From contig CBDEVU010000006.1 of the NCBI GenBank assembly GCA_965243715.1, positions 239,516 to 303,515 on the forward strand: 64,000 nt of DNA, written 5' to 3'. The position numbers were made by a program, and so were the translations under genes. The DNA is from UBA11606 sp965243715. GTDB taxonomy: Bacteria > Actinomycetota > Acidimicrobiia > Acidimicrobiales > Aldehydirespiratoraceae. Positions 27,654 to 36,766 of the stretch are shown one piece after another (position 1 is the first letter of the stretch; each line of letters begins with the position of its first letter). The notes under the pieces were generated by a model. It did not search any database. It was not told the DNA's origin and was given only the letters and a program-made list of their open reading frames with translations.

Positions 27654-29609
27654 ATGAAGAAACGTACGGTGGTACATGAAAGTAGCCGAGCCTCTAAGCT
27701 CAGTCTGTTTCAACGGTGGTTTGGTACGATGAAGACACCTCGAAACGGCAGGGTCAGTATCGGAGTCCTTCTGGTAGCAGCGCTATTCATAGCGTCCTGC
27801 TCCTCGGACGACGACGTCGCCCCACCCCTAGTAGAGGAGGCTCCGGCCGAGGAGGCTCCAGAAGAGGAGCCAATCGAAGAGGAAGTCGTAGAAGAGGAGC
27901 CCGCGGTAGAGAAAGTTGCGGTCTGTAATTCATCGGACCAGAGCGTTGCTCGACTTTGGGACGAAGCAGCCCTTGACGCAGTTCGGCGCGACTTCCCTGC
28001 GCCAACCGTCCATATCCGAAATCTTTTCCATATGTCGGTTGCGATGTGGGACAGTTGGGCATTGGTCGGTTCTGAGGGCAGCACATACCTCGAAACCTAC
28101 GACGAACCCTCAGCTGAGATAGCGGCTGAAGACGTTGATACCGTCATCTCCTTTGCAGCGTATCGATTGCTGACTGATCGGTACCGCGAAGCTAAGAACG
28201 GAGATGCGTCCCTAGCGCAGTTCGATTCGCTGCTCGAAGAACTCTGTGTCTCAGGTGATGACGTCGACGTCGAGGGCAGCGCGGCCGCCTTTGGCGATCA
28301 CATTGGAGCTGAGGTGTACGAGACGTTCAGCGATGATGGATCCCTCGAAGCCCAGGGCTATAAAGGACCGTACGAACCGGTGAACGATCCGCTTATTTTG
28401 GTGGAGACGGGAACCACCATGGATGAGCCCAACCGATGGCAGCAACTTCTCTTTGCCCTCGAGCAGAACGAAGACGGAGAGATTACGGAGAAGAAGGTCC
28501 AAGGTTACGTCTCGCCACATTGGGGCGCGGTTACCTCGTTTGCGTTGCCAGATTCTGGTGATGGCCTACCGATCGATCCTGGTCCTCCGCCACTGTTGGG
28601 TGGTGACTCCGAAGATGAGTTCCGAACCAGGATCTTGGACGTGATACGGGAAAGCAGCAAGCTTGATCCGGACAGCGGTGTCATGCTTGACATCAGCCCA
28701 GGAGCAGTTGGCAACAACCTGCTCGGAACTGATGACGGTATTGGACACAGTGTCAATACAAGTACGTTTGAGGCTTACGAGGAAAACCTCGTCCTAGAGG
28801 GTGATTTCCATCGAGTAATTGCTGAGTTCTGGGCGGATGGGCCAACTACAGAAACGCCAGCTGGTCATTGGAACGTCATTGCTAACGAAGCTACTGACGC
28901 TCTTAGCGAGTTGCGTATCGGAGGACAGGGTGATTCGGTCAGCCCACTGCAGTGGGACCTGTCGCTTTACTTTGCTCTTAACGGTGCCATGCACGACAGT
29001 GCGGTCGCGGCGTGGGGGGTCAAACGGGTGTACGACTACGCGAGGCCGATTTCGATGATTCGCTATCTTGGCAAGATCGGAGAACTCACGCTTGAGCCGG
29101 ATCTTGTTGAGAAGGTGACCGCCAGTTCGAGTGCGGCTGGAGAGCGGCACGAACATCTGGCTGGCAGCGTTGGCGAAATCGCTATACAGGCTTGGGCTCC
29201 GGACCCAGTCGAGGGTGAGAACCTGGGCACTGTCCAATGGATCCTGGCAGGCGATTGGTTCCCTTATCAAGGACCAAACTTCGTTACTCCGGCATTTCCT
29301 GGTTACGTTTCAGGCCATAGTACGTTTAGTCGGTCTGCGGCTGAAATTCTGACCGCTATTACCGGTGACGTGTATTTCCCTGGTGGAATGGCGACCTTTA
29401 CCGCTCCGGCCAATTCGCTGAAGTTTGAAGACGGTCCTACCGCCGACGTAGAACTCCAGTGGGCGACTTACTATGACGCGGCCGATCAGGCTGGTCACTC
29501 ACGTATCTCTGGCGGTATCCATGTACTGGCTGATGACTATGCCGGACGGAATATGGGTGCGCAGATCGGTAAGGCAGCGTGGGCAAAAGCCAGCTCATAT
29601 TTCCCCTAA
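27654..29609 (+). CDS. Vanadium-dependent haloperoxidase/PAP2-family lipoprotein
   Basis: A 651-residue exported protein. A lipoprotein signal (VSIGVLLVAALFIASC, lipobox IASC) is followed by an acidic Glu-Pro linker. The C-terminal half has the three vanadate/phosphate-binding motifs of the PAP2-haloperoxidase superfamily: KRVYDYARP (about residue 456), SGHSTFSRSA (about 552) and SRISGGIHVLADD (about 615). These residues bind vanadate in haloperoxidases or phosphate in acid phosphatases; sequence alone does not say which reaction occurs. GAAGGA precedes ATG 27654, but ATG 27729 (MKTPRNGRVS) would give a more usual signal peptide. A strong terminator follows, so it is probably a single-gene unit. 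Confidence 0.85.
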   Translation: MKKRTVVHESSRASKLSLFQRWFGTMKTPRNGRVSIGVLLVAALFIASCSSDDDVAPPLVEEAPAEEAPEEEPIEEEVVEEEPAVEKVAVCNSSDQSVARLWDEAALDAVRRDFPAPTVHIRNLFHMSVAMWDSWALVGSEGSTYLETYDEPSAEIAAEDVDTVISFAAYRLLTDRYREAKNGDASLAQFDSLLEELCVSGDDVDVEGSAAAFGDHIGAEVYETFSDDGSLEAQGYKGPYEPVNDPLILVETGTTMDEPNRWQQLLFALEQNEDGEITEKKVQGYVSPHWGAVTSFALPDSGDGLPIDPGPPPLLGGDSEDEFRTRILDVIRESSKLDPDSGVMLDISPGAVGNNLLGTDDGIGHSVNTSTFEAYEENLVLEGDFHRVIAEFWADGPTTETPAGHWNVIANEATDALSELRIGGQGDSVSPLQWDLSLYFALNGAMHDSAVAAWGVKRVYDYARPISMIRYLGKIGELTLEPDLVEKVTASSSAAGERHEHLAGSVGEIAIQAWAPDPVEGENLGTVQWILAGDWFPYQGPNFVTPAFPGYVSGHSTFSRSAAEILTAITGDVYFPGGMATFTAPANSLKFEDGPTADVELQWATYYDAADQAGHSRISGGIHVLADDYAGRNMGAQIGKAAWAKASSYFP

Positions 29610-29670
29610 TAATGTGATCTCCCACGATTAGGGAACAAGAGGGCCGTGCCACGAATTGGCGGCAATCACC

Positions 29671-29717
29671 ACGAGACCCCCCGGAAACGTAACGGTTTCC
29701 GGGGGGTCTCGTCGTTT
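29671..29717 (+). terminator. Rho-independent terminator after the haloperoxidase gene
   Basis: A perfect 18-bp stem (29671-29688 with 29695-29712, core CCCCCCGG/CCGGGGGG) with a 6-nt loop GTAACG is followed by CGTTT. It lies about 60 bp after the stop codon. Very stable hairpin; the U-tract is short. Confidence 0.8.
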
Positions 29718-29751
29718 AAGGGCGCTTCCGGTATGAGCGGGGTCGTGTGAG

Positions 29752-30018
29752 TTGCTCGCTGCGCGCCCTAGGCCTGGTGTGGCGATTTTTTTGGGGGGGG
29801 GTGCTGCCAGTAAGGAAATCCTCTCTGCTACGGTCCTGTTTCGACGAAATTCGCGGTTGGTTAGCGCCTTGGCAATGCTCTTGCTAGCGGTGACCCTAAC
29901 AACAGCTTCACTTACGGGCGTTGCTGCGGCGGCTTGTCCTGGAGGCACTGAGGACACTTGGGCTGATAACGCCGACCGTCCCAGAGTGAGGAACGCGATC
30001 TTGTTGTTCGAGTCATAA
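29752..30018 (+). CDS. Possible small secreted peptide, start uncertain
   Basis: The open frame ends in a convincing export signal (NSRLVSALAMLLLAVTLTTA, then GVAAAACPGG) followed by about 25 polar residues with a single Cys. No family is recognised. The 5' part crosses a T7G9 homopolymer (29786-29801), so the frame upstream of the signal depends on tract length. The start could be TTG 29752 or an internal CTG/TTG. It lies 24 bp before the next lipoprotein gene and could be a peptide handled by the exporter encoded downstream, or a decayed gene. Confidence 0.3.
   Translation: MLAARPRPGVAIFLGGGAASKEILSATVLFRRNSRLVSALAMLLLAVTLTTASLTGVAAAACPGGTEDTWADNADRPRVRNAILLFES
29786..29801 (+). repeat. 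T7-G9 homopolymer tract
   Basis: Seven T followed by nine G, inside the 5' part of a possible small secreted ORF. Such tracts slip easily during replication and in sequencing. Confidence 0.9.
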
Positions 30019-30042
30019 CAAACTATGCGAAAGGATGAAGAA

Positions 30043-31038
30043 ATGACGATTATTGGTAGATTCTCCGTGCTATTGCGATTAGTCTTTTTGGTCTTGTTTC
30101 TTTCCGCGTGTTCTGGCGGAGAGACTAATGACGTCGGACTTGATATCACAACTACGCCGCCGCCGAGTGAACCCACTAACTCTTCGGTGCCTAGTGAACC
30201 CACCAAGATCACGGGGCCGAGTGATCAGTTGCTTGAGTATTTGTTTTTTATTTCGGGAGCCGAAATGGCATCTGCGAATAGTTTGGAGCTTGCGACCACT
30301 AGGGAGCGCTTTAGGGTGATGGGCGAATGTATGATCGGGGAGGGTTTCGATGTTGACTTCACCTGGAAGGTTGCTATCGACTATGTTCCTCGTTTTGGAC
30401 AGTTTCCAGCCTACGAGTCACTCAAAAAATATGGCTTTGGTAGTCTTGAAGCCGAGGGAGTGCCCAGTGATTTATTGTATGTTGAGAGTTTGTACGATGT
30501 CCTAACTGGGGTGCGACCCCCTCCGGAAGGGGTAAGCCAGGGGGAGATCGACGCTACCTTGCTGGCCTACGAACTTTGTTTTGATAGTGTTGTGGACGGT
30601 CACTCGAGTACGATGGATCTCTTAAGGAACGAATACCTCGAATTCACTTATAAATTCTACGAGTATGTTTTGAGCCCTGAGGAAGTCGATCTAGCTGTGT
30701 TGGCGGCTTTCAGTGAGTTCCATCAGTGTGTCCTGGACCGTGGCTGGGTTATTGACCTGATCGACGACTACGGGGAGAAGCGTACCGATGACCAATCCTT
30801 TTTCGGCGCTGTACGCGAGGCTTGGAGGCCGGAGTTTGAGCGAGGGGGAAGAGAAGCAGCCATTGCTGTGCAAATCGAGGCAGCAGTTGATTACGCGGAT
30901 TGTATGGTCCCCGTAGAGCAAGCGCGGCAACCGATTCGTGCGATCCGTCGTGAGGAGTTTATTGAACAGCATTTCGCCGAATTCATCGAACTCGAGGTGC
31001 GCTTCCAGAGTGCATTAGTGGATCTCGGTGTCGGGTAG
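30043..31038 (+). CDS. Lipoprotein of unknown function
   Basis: A 331-residue predicted lipoprotein: a basic start, hydrophobic core LVFLVLFLSAC with lipobox LSAC, then a Ser/Thr/Pro linker. Two stretches, MGECMIGEGFDVDF and FHQCVLDRGWVIDL, each have a Cys before a Gly-x-acidic turn and look like an internal duplication found in some actinobacterial hypothetical lipoproteins. ATG 30043 has AAGGA at 8-9 nt and is preferred to ATG 30025. It ends 48 bp before the membrane-fusion gene, so it may be an accessory of that exporter. Function not recognised. Confidence 0.65.
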   Translation: MTIIGRFSVLLRLVFLVLFLSACSGGETNDVGLDITTTPPPSEPTNSSVPSEPTKITGPSDQLLEYLFFISGAEMASANSLELATTRERFRVMGECMIGEGFDVDFTWKVAIDYVPRFGQFPAYESLKKYGFGSLEAEGVPSDLLYVESLYDVLTGVRPPPEGVSQGEIDATLLAYELCFDSVVDGHSSTMDLLRNEYLEFTYKFYEYVLSPEEVDLAVLAAFSEFHQCVLDRGWVIDLIDDYGEKRTDDQSFFGAVREAWRPEFERGGREAAIAVQIEAAVDYADCMVPVEQARQPIRAIRREEFIEQHFAEFIELEVRFQSALVDLGVG

Positions 31039-31086
31039 GTCACACAACATGTGCTTCTGCCTTCAAGTTGGAAGGGTGGGTCCGGA

Positions 31087-32772
31087 ATGAATATTGAGAA
31101 CTTGGACCTATTGGCCCACTCCGCGGGTCAGTCGACACCACCAACCCCAGAGGGTTCGTTTCAACACGGCGGGCGGGACCCAACGCGTATCGCGGTTACC
31201 ATCTTGTCGTTGGTCCTATTGGCTGGCGTGGCATTCTTTCTCGGCCGCCGTATCGAATCCCCTGAACAGGCGATTGCCAATGCGCAGCCTCCGAATCCGA
31301 CGCTGATTTCGGTGCCGGTTGAGTCGCGAATCCTCGGTGATGAGATCATTTTTCGTGCTGATGTCATTCTGGAAGGTAGCGAAGACGTGGTTATCGCGTC
31401 GAATGAGGGGCAACCGGTCATCACTGAAGTTCTTGTTGCTCCTGGTGACAGTGTCATGGAAGGTGAGGCTTTGTTAGCTTTCAATGGCCGACGTGTAGTT
31501 GCGTTGGCTGGCGAGTTGCCGATGTATCGCGATCTTGTCCCGTTCGTTGAAGGTCCCGACGTGAGTCAACTTCAACAAAGTCTAGTTCGACTGGGGTATT
31601 CGATAGGCCTGACAGGGGTGTTTGACCTAGCAACCCAGAAGTCTGCCTTAGCGATGTTGCAGGCTGCTGGATTGGTCCTTGATGGGTCGGGTAGTGCCGA
31701 GCAGCGTGAGGCGGTGAGTATCGCACGTGAAGGATTGAAGGCGGCTTCAGATGGTGTTATCGATGCTCGCGAAGGACTGACCGCGGCCAAGGAAGGCAAG
31801 GTTTTGGCGATCGCCGCGGCCGAAGGTGGGGTTGAGGCAGCCACCGAGAATCAACGGTTTGCGGTAATCAGGGCTGACCAATTAGAAGCCGGTCCCAAGG
31901 CGGGTCTAGTGGCAGCACAGCTGGTCTTGAACGGGTTGCTCGCTGGTGACTCTCCCGATCCCGTCACAGTCGCTAAGGCCAAAGGGGAGGTCCAGATAGC
32001 GAAGGATCTGGTGGAGTTGAAATCGGCGGATGCAAATATAATCCGCCAAGATGCCCGCCGAGGTCTTGAAGCAGCGACCGCCGCAGCCGTGAGTGCGCGT
32101 GAAATATCTGTTGCTGCGTCCGAGCGCCAGGTGACCGCAGCAAAGGGACAGGTTAAAGGGGCCCAGTCAGACCTCGACGCGGCCCTACGAGAGGCAGGAC
32201 TCACGATTCCGCAACACTCTATTAAGTACATATCTGCACTGCCAGCCAGCGTGGTGTCCTCGGGGGCGAGCGTGGGACTCGAACTGAGTGAGATTGAAGG
32301 ACCGAGCTTTACGTTATCTAATGGGAGTTTGGTCGCTCAGGCGGGAGTTGATTTCGGTAGTGTATTGCAGCTAAGTCAGGGTATTAAGGTCGAAGCTTCC
32401 CTAGGCGATACTGTTGTGGAAGGGATAATCGCTAAGATCGTGGAGGATGACGGTCAAGATGAAAGCTATTTAGCGGCTAAAGATCAAATCCGAATAGAAT
32501 TCTCAGAGCCGCCGCCAGAGGTTTGGCAGGGGGTAAATGTCAAGGTCATAGTAGCGATCAATAGAACAGATGAGCCGGTTATGGCGGTACCGTCATCGGG
32601 TATCTTTAGCGATCCTACTGGCCAAACTTATGTGCGGCGGCTTGCTTCATCTGATGTAACGGAGCAGGTTTTTATTGATGTAGGGGTGATCGCTCGAGGA
32701 TACGTACAGATCAACCCAGTCACTGAAGGCGAGTTGAATATTGGTGATTTGGTTGAGGTTGGTGCTCAGTGA
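31087..32772 (+). CDS. Membrane-fusion/adaptor protein with peptidoglycan-binding domain (MacA/HlyD type)
   Basis: A 561-residue protein anchored by one N-terminal transmembrane segment (ILSLVLLAGVAFFLG, about residues 38-53). It has a biotinyl-lipoyl-like half (ITEVLVAPGDSVMEGEALLA), a PG_binding_1 domain (VSQLQQSLVRLGYSIGLTG, about 158-195), and a long Ala/Glu-rich helical hairpin (about 210-375). C-terminal beta strands include VAINRTDEPVMAVPSSGIF. Adaptors of this kind link a MacB-like ABC transporter to the cell wall. ATG 31087 follows GGAAGGGTGGG. The 3' end overlaps the ATPase gene by 4 bp, making an adaptor-ATPase-permease operon. Confidence 0.8.
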   Translation: MNIENLDLLAHSAGQSTPPTPEGSFQHGGRDPTRIAVTILSLVLLAGVAFFLGRRIESPEQAIANAQPPNPTLISVPVESRILGDEIIFRADVILEGSEDVVIASNEGQPVITEVLVAPGDSVMEGEALLAFNGRRVVALAGELPMYRDLVPFVEGPDVSQLQQSLVRLGYSIGLTGVFDLATQKSALAMLQAAGLVLDGSGSAEQREAVSIAREGLKAASDGVIDAREGLTAAKEGKVLAIAAAEGGVEAATENQRFAVIRADQLEAGPKAGLVAAQLVLNGLLAGDSPDPVTVAKAKGEVQIAKDLVELKSADANIIRQDARRGLEAATAAAVSAREISVAASERQVTAAKGQVKGAQSDLDAALREAGLTIPQHSIKYISALPASVVSSGASVGLELSEIEGPSFTLSNGSLVAQAGVDFGSVLQLSQGIKVEASLGDTVVEGIIAKIVEDDGQDESYLAAKDQIRIEFSEPPPEVWQGVNVKVIVAINRTDEPVMAVPSSGIFSDPTGQTYVRRLASSDVTEQVFIDVGVIARGYVQINPVTEGELNIGDLVEVGAQ

Positions 32773-33470
32773 AAGACCAAGGTCTAGAGCCTGTCTTGGC
32801 TGCTGAGGGCTTGTGGCGTATTCATCCTGGTCCTGTTGTTGCTGTACGTGATGTCTCATTAACGGTGTACCGGGGAGAGATTGTGGCCATTACTGGTGCA
32901 TCGGGCTCAGGTAAAACTAGCCTTTTGGGACTGTTGGGTCTCCTTGACGGGCCCAGCCATGGCCGTTACCGTATAGGCGGCCTAGATGTGTCCGACGCGA
33001 AGGAGTCGGAACGGGCCGAACTGCGTTCAACTGTGTTCGGTTTTGTGTTCCAATCGTTTAATCTTCTGCCAACGCGAACGGCAGTCGATAATGTCGGGAC
33101 TGGGATGCTCTATCGTGGGCTCACGCGGCGCCATCGTCGTGCTACAGCGATTGAAACTCTCGATATGGTTGGTTTGGCTCATCGGCGACATGCTACGGTC
33201 AGCACGATGTCGGGCGGGGAACAGCAGCGGGTGGCTATGGCGCGAGCATTGGCCAGTGGCCCCGATGTCTTGTTATGTGACGAACCGACGGGAAACCTTG
33301 ATAGCAGCAATACAGCACATCTACTGAGGATCATTCAAGAGCTCAATTCAACTGGAATCACGGTACTCCTTGTCACCCATGAGGAACCCGTAGCGGCGAT
33401 TTCGTCGGTCAGGTACCACATGACTGACGGGTGTATCGAGCGAGTTGCCGGGCCATCGGTTGCAATGTGA
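32769..33470 (+). CDS. MacB/LolD-type ABC transporter ATP-binding protein
   Basis: A 233-residue ABC ATPase: Walker A GASGSGKTSLLGLLG, Q-loop FVFQSFNLLPTRTAVDNV, signature MSGGEQQRVAMARAL, Walker B LLCDEPTGNLDSSN and switch LLVTHEEPVA. The GNLDS and NLLP motifs mark the LolD/MacB group that energises export of peptides, lipoproteins or antibiotics. The GTG start overlaps the adaptor stop, and ATGTGA couples it to the permease. Confidence 0.9.
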   Translation: MKDQGLEPVLAAEGLWRIHPGPVVAVRDVSLTVYRGEIVAITGASGSGKTSLLGLLGLLDGPSHGRYRIGGLDVSDAKESERAELRSTVFGFVFQSFNLLPTRTAVDNVGTGMLYRGLTRRHRRATAIETLDMVGLAHRRHATVSTMSGGEQQRVAMARALASGPDVLLCDEPTGNLDSSNTAHLLRIIQELNSTGITVLLVTHEEPVAAISSVRYHMTDGCIERVAGPSVAM

Positions 33471-34648
33471 GCTTCGAGAGAATGGTCCGCAGTGGTCTAG
33501 ACATCATAGGTGAATCGTGGATGACCATCGCTCATCGTCCCGGGCGTACGCTATTGGCAGCGTCGGCTAGCGCTCTGGGTATCGCGGTATTGGTGACGAC
33601 GATAGGTATCACCCAAACACTTTCTAACCAGGTAACGGATCAGTTCGACGCCCTACGGGCCACTCAGGTATTAGTCCGCAGCGCGGACACCGCTCAGGAG
33701 TCGATGCCGATAGAGGCCGACGTCAGCGTCAACCGCATCGATGGGGTGGTTTCATCGGGAATGATCTCTCGAATCGGGGCACTCGCCGTACGGCATCCCG
33801 GTAATCCTGAGAGCGCACTGTCGGTTGACATCGTCGCCGCGACTCCCGCCGCTCTGGAGGTGCTGGAGTTGACACTCAGTTCTGGGCGCCTGTACGACGG
33901 CTTTCACCAAGCCAATACACCAAACGTTGTTTTGGTGGGAAAGGATATCGCCACTCGACTCGGGTTCGCTTCGCCCGACGGCACAGCGTCGCTGACTATA
34001 GACGGTGACCGGTTCCTCATCTTGGGCATCGTCGACAATGTAGGCCGCCGCCCGGCTATGCAAGGCGAACTTATTATTCCGCTGACCACTTCGTACCGGA
34101 CCCGCGAGAACAGGAACCTCGAAGAGTTCCTCGTTAAAACGACACCCGGTGCGGCCGGTGTGGTCGCGGAGCGAATCCCTTACGCAATAATGCCTACCGC
34201 ACCCGACGACATAACCACTTCCGCACCCCCAGACCCCACAACATTTCGCAGAGGTGTCGAGGATAACCTACGAACCTCGCTTATCGCCATCGGCTTGACC
34301 GTCCTTGTTGTTGGACTCCTCAGCATCGCCAACGCGGCTTTTGTCTCGGTGCTAGAACGGTCCCAGGAAATTGGAGTCCGTCGCGCCCTGGGGGCTAGAC
34401 CAATCCATATCTGGCTCCAGGTTGTGGTCGAGACCGCTGCAATCGGAGCGATAGGCGGCCTAGTCGGTTCTAGCCTCGCCACGATCGCCCTCGTTACGAT
34501 CTCGACCGTTCAACAATGGACACCATCGATTCCCGCCATAATACCCTTTGCCGGTCCCGCTCTTGGTGCGCTCGCCGGAATACTCGCTGGCTTCATCCCC
34601 GCGCGCCGCGCTATACAGATTCACCCTACTGAAGCGCTCCGTTTGTAA
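33467..34648 (+). CDS. MacB/FtsX-type ABC transporter permease
   Basis: A 393-residue permease with the MacB plan: an N-terminal membrane segment after HRPGRTLLAASASALGIAVL, a roughly 220-residue extracytoplasmic domain (QVTDQFDALRATQVLVRSAD onward), and three C-terminal membrane segments of the FtsX domain (RSQEIGVRRALGARPIHIWL is the hallmark). It works with the upstream ATPase and adaptor as an exporter. GTG 33467 overlaps the ATPase stop codon and is chosen over the longer frame from 33431. The substrate is unknown. Confidence 0.85.
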   Translation: MSFERMVRSGLDIIGESWMTIAHRPGRTLLAASASALGIAVLVTTIGITQTLSNQVTDQFDALRATQVLVRSADTAQESMPIEADVSVNRIDGVVSSGMISRIGALAVRHPGNPESALSVDIVAATPAALEVLELTLSSGRLYDGFHQANTPNVVLVGKDIATRLGFASPDGTASLTIDGDRFLILGIVDNVGRRPAMQGELIIPLTTSYRTRENRNLEEFLVKTTPGAAGVVAERIPYAIMPTAPDDITTSAPPDPTTFRRGVEDNLRTSLIAIGLTVLVVGLLSIANAAFVSVLERSQEIGVRRALGARPIHIWLQVVVETAAIGAIGGLVGSSLATIALVTISTVQQWTPSIPAIIPFAGPALGALAGILAGFIPARRAIQIHPTEALRL

Positions 34649-34651
34649 GTG

Positions 34652-34687
34652 AGTGCAAATAGTGCAATCTTGGCGCAGCTAGTGCAA
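34652..34687 (+). promoter_or_regulatory. Triple AGTGCAA direct repeat ahead of the oligopeptide importer
   Basis: AGTGCAA occurs at 34652-34658, 34661-34667 and 34681-34687, between the exporter permease stop and ATG 34718 of the fused ATPase. Spacings of 9 and 20 bp place the copies roughly on one helix face, as for an operator. No clear -35/-10 pair is assigned. Confidence 0.35.
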
Positions 34688-34717
34688 TCCAGAGGGATCT
34701 GTGGTTCACTGGCAGTC

Positions 34718-36766
34718 ATGGTACGGGATGCACCCCTTCTCGCTCTTGAGCATCTGAGCGTCGAGTTCGCGGCCCGAGGATGTCCCGTCCAAGCTGTCAA
34801 TGACGTCTCGCTTGAACTGGTTGGCGGTGAGACGCTGGGCATTATCGGAGAATCCGGATCAGGCAAGACGGCGACGGCAATGTCGGTGCTTCGACTTCTC
34901 CCGGAACCCCCCGCCCGGATCGTCAATGGGCGAATTCTCTTGGCGGGCGAGGACATTCTCCAGGCCGATCCTCGAAGACTCCGGGAGATCCGCGGTCGAG
35001 AGATCTCGATGATCTTTCAGGACCCAGCGACGTCCTTGCATCCCTCCTTCACCGTCGGGGCTCAACTCAGCGAGGCCATCCGAGTCCACGATTCCACGGT
35101 TTCAGCCAGCCAAGCGCAAACCCGGGTTATCGAACTGCTTGAAAGCGTTGGGATTGCTTACGCCTCCGATCGGTTCGGCCAGTACCCGCATCAATTCTCG
35201 GGCGGGATGCGCCAGCGATGCATGATCGCGATGGCTATCGCGAACCAACCCAAGGTGATTATCGCTGACGAACCCACTACCGCGCTCGACGTCACGATCC
35301 AAGCGGAGATCCTCAACCTGCTTCGGGTCGTCAAGCGAGACACCGATGCGGCGATAATTTTCATCACCCATGACCTGCGGGTTGTCGCCCAGATCGCAGA
35401 TCACGTAGCGGTGATGTACGCCGGAGCGGTCGTTGAATCCGGCCCGGTGGGTGAGGTTTTTCAGGACCCACAACACCCTTATACGGCCGCGCTTCTGAGG
35501 AGTCTTCCCGCGCTGGATGATCGGGCCGATAGGCAGATCTCGATCCAAGGCACGCCACCTGACCCAAGTGACCTGCCCGCTGGATGCGCGTTCGCCCCCC
35601 GCTGTGATGTCGCCCGAGGCCGCGACATTTGCCTGAGCAGTCGACCTCACCTGCTCCAAGTTGCTGACGGACGCCGATCAGCCTGTCATTTCGCGGCCGA
35701 GGTACAGGGCATCCCCGTCAACCTCACCCGTCACACTATGGCCGATCAGGCTCTCGCCACCGCCGTGCCCGAGGATCGTGAGGCCGTGCTACAAATACGC
35801 GGTCTGACTAAGAGCTTCACTCTAGGGGGGAGAGCGCTTGCCAGAAAGAAGCGCGAGATTCTGGCGGTCGATGACGTTTCCTTTGATGTTCATCGCGGCA
35901 AGACGCTTGCTCTGGTCGGGGAGTCGGGATCAGGTAAGTCGACTATTGCTCGGCTCTTGCTTCGTCTCCACGATCCAACCAAAGGATCGATCCTCTTTGA
36001 CGGCTTAGACCTAGCCACGGCGGATGGTCGAACGCTACGTGAGGCGCGTCGCCGGATACAGATGGTGTTTCAGGACCCATTCGGGTCCCTCAATCCCCGC
36101 TTGAGCGCGCGCGAACTGGTGGCCGAACCGCTGCGGATTCAAGGATTGTGGGATTCATCAACACCCGGACTAGTGGATGGACTGCTCGACCGAGTCGGAC
36201 TGCACGGTAGTCAATTCGATCGTCGACCAAAGGACTTCTCGGGCGGCCAGCGTCAACGCATCGCGGTGGCCAGAGCTCTCGTTCTTGCGCCCGAAGTGTT
36301 GGTCCTCGATGAGGCCGTTTCCGCCCTCGACGTGTCAATTCAGGCCCAAGTCCTGAACCTTCTCGCCGACCTTCAAGAGGAACGAAAACTCACCTATCTG
36401 TTCATTTCGCATGACTTGGCCGTGATTCGTCAGTTGGCTGACACGATCGCCGTGATGTTCGCGGGTCGGATCGTGGAGGCCGGTGAGGCGAAGGATGTTT
36501 ACCGGTCTGCCCGGCACCCGTACACAAGGTCTTTGCTGGCGGCCATTCCTGGCGCGGACCCCTCTCACCGCGAAGAAGAGGGGCGGGTTGAGTCGGCTGA
36601 CGCGGTGGTTGAAGTAGCTGAAACGGGCTGCGCGTTCCGGCTGAGATGTCCCATCGCTGCCGATATTTGTGCCAGCCAGCGACCCGGGCTTGATCCGATC
36701 GAAGGCACTCATCACGCGATCGCTTGTCACTTTGGCGACTTGCCTACCCCAGTTGCGATGAGATGA
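34718..36766 (+). CDS. Fused dipeptide/oligopeptide ABC transporter ATPase (DppD-DppF fusion)
   Basis: One 682-residue chain carries two complete ABC ATPases. The first (about 10-330) has GESGSGKTATAMS, FSGGMRQRCMIAMAI and IIADEPTTALDVTIQ. The second (about 350-660) has GESGSGKSTIARLL, FSGGQRQRIAVARAL and LVLDEAVSALDVSIQ. Each ends in the oligo_HPY Cys-rich tail (FAPRCDVARGRDIC; FRLRCPIAADIC). In most bacteria these are separate DppD and DppF genes. It powers uptake through the two permeases that follow. ATG 34718 is preferred because homology starts at once; the frame extends back to GTG 34649. The last bases overlap the next start (ATGA). Confidence 0.9.
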   Translation: MVRDAPLLALEHLSVEFAARGCPVQAVNDVSLELVGGETLGIIGESGSGKTATAMSVLRLLPEPPARIVNGRILLAGEDILQADPRRLREIRGREISMIFQDPATSLHPSFTVGAQLSEAIRVHDSTVSASQAQTRVIELLESVGIAYASDRFGQYPHQFSGGMRQRCMIAMAIANQPKVIIADEPTTALDVTIQAEILNLLRVVKRDTDAAIIFITHDLRVVAQIADHVAVMYAGAVVESGPVGEVFQDPQHPYTAALLRSLPALDDRADRQISIQGTPPDPSDLPAGCAFAPRCDVARGRDICLSSRPHLLQVADGRRSACHFAAEVQGIPVNLTRHTMADQALATAVPEDREAVLQIRGLTKSFTLGGRALARKKREILAVDDVSFDVHRGKTLALVGESGSGKSTIARLLLRLHDPTKGSILFDGLDLATADGRTLREARRRIQMVFQDPFGSLNPRLSARELVAEPLRIQGLWDSSTPGLVDGLLDRVGLHGSQFDRRPKDFSGGQRQRIAVARALVLAPEVLVLDEAVSALDVSIQAQVLNLLADLQEERKLTYLFISHDLAVIRQLADTIAVMFAGRIVEAGEAKDVYRSARHPYTRSLLAAIPGADPSHREEEGRVESADAVVEVAETGCAFRLRCPIAADICASQRPGLDPIEGTHHAIACHFGDLPTPVAMR

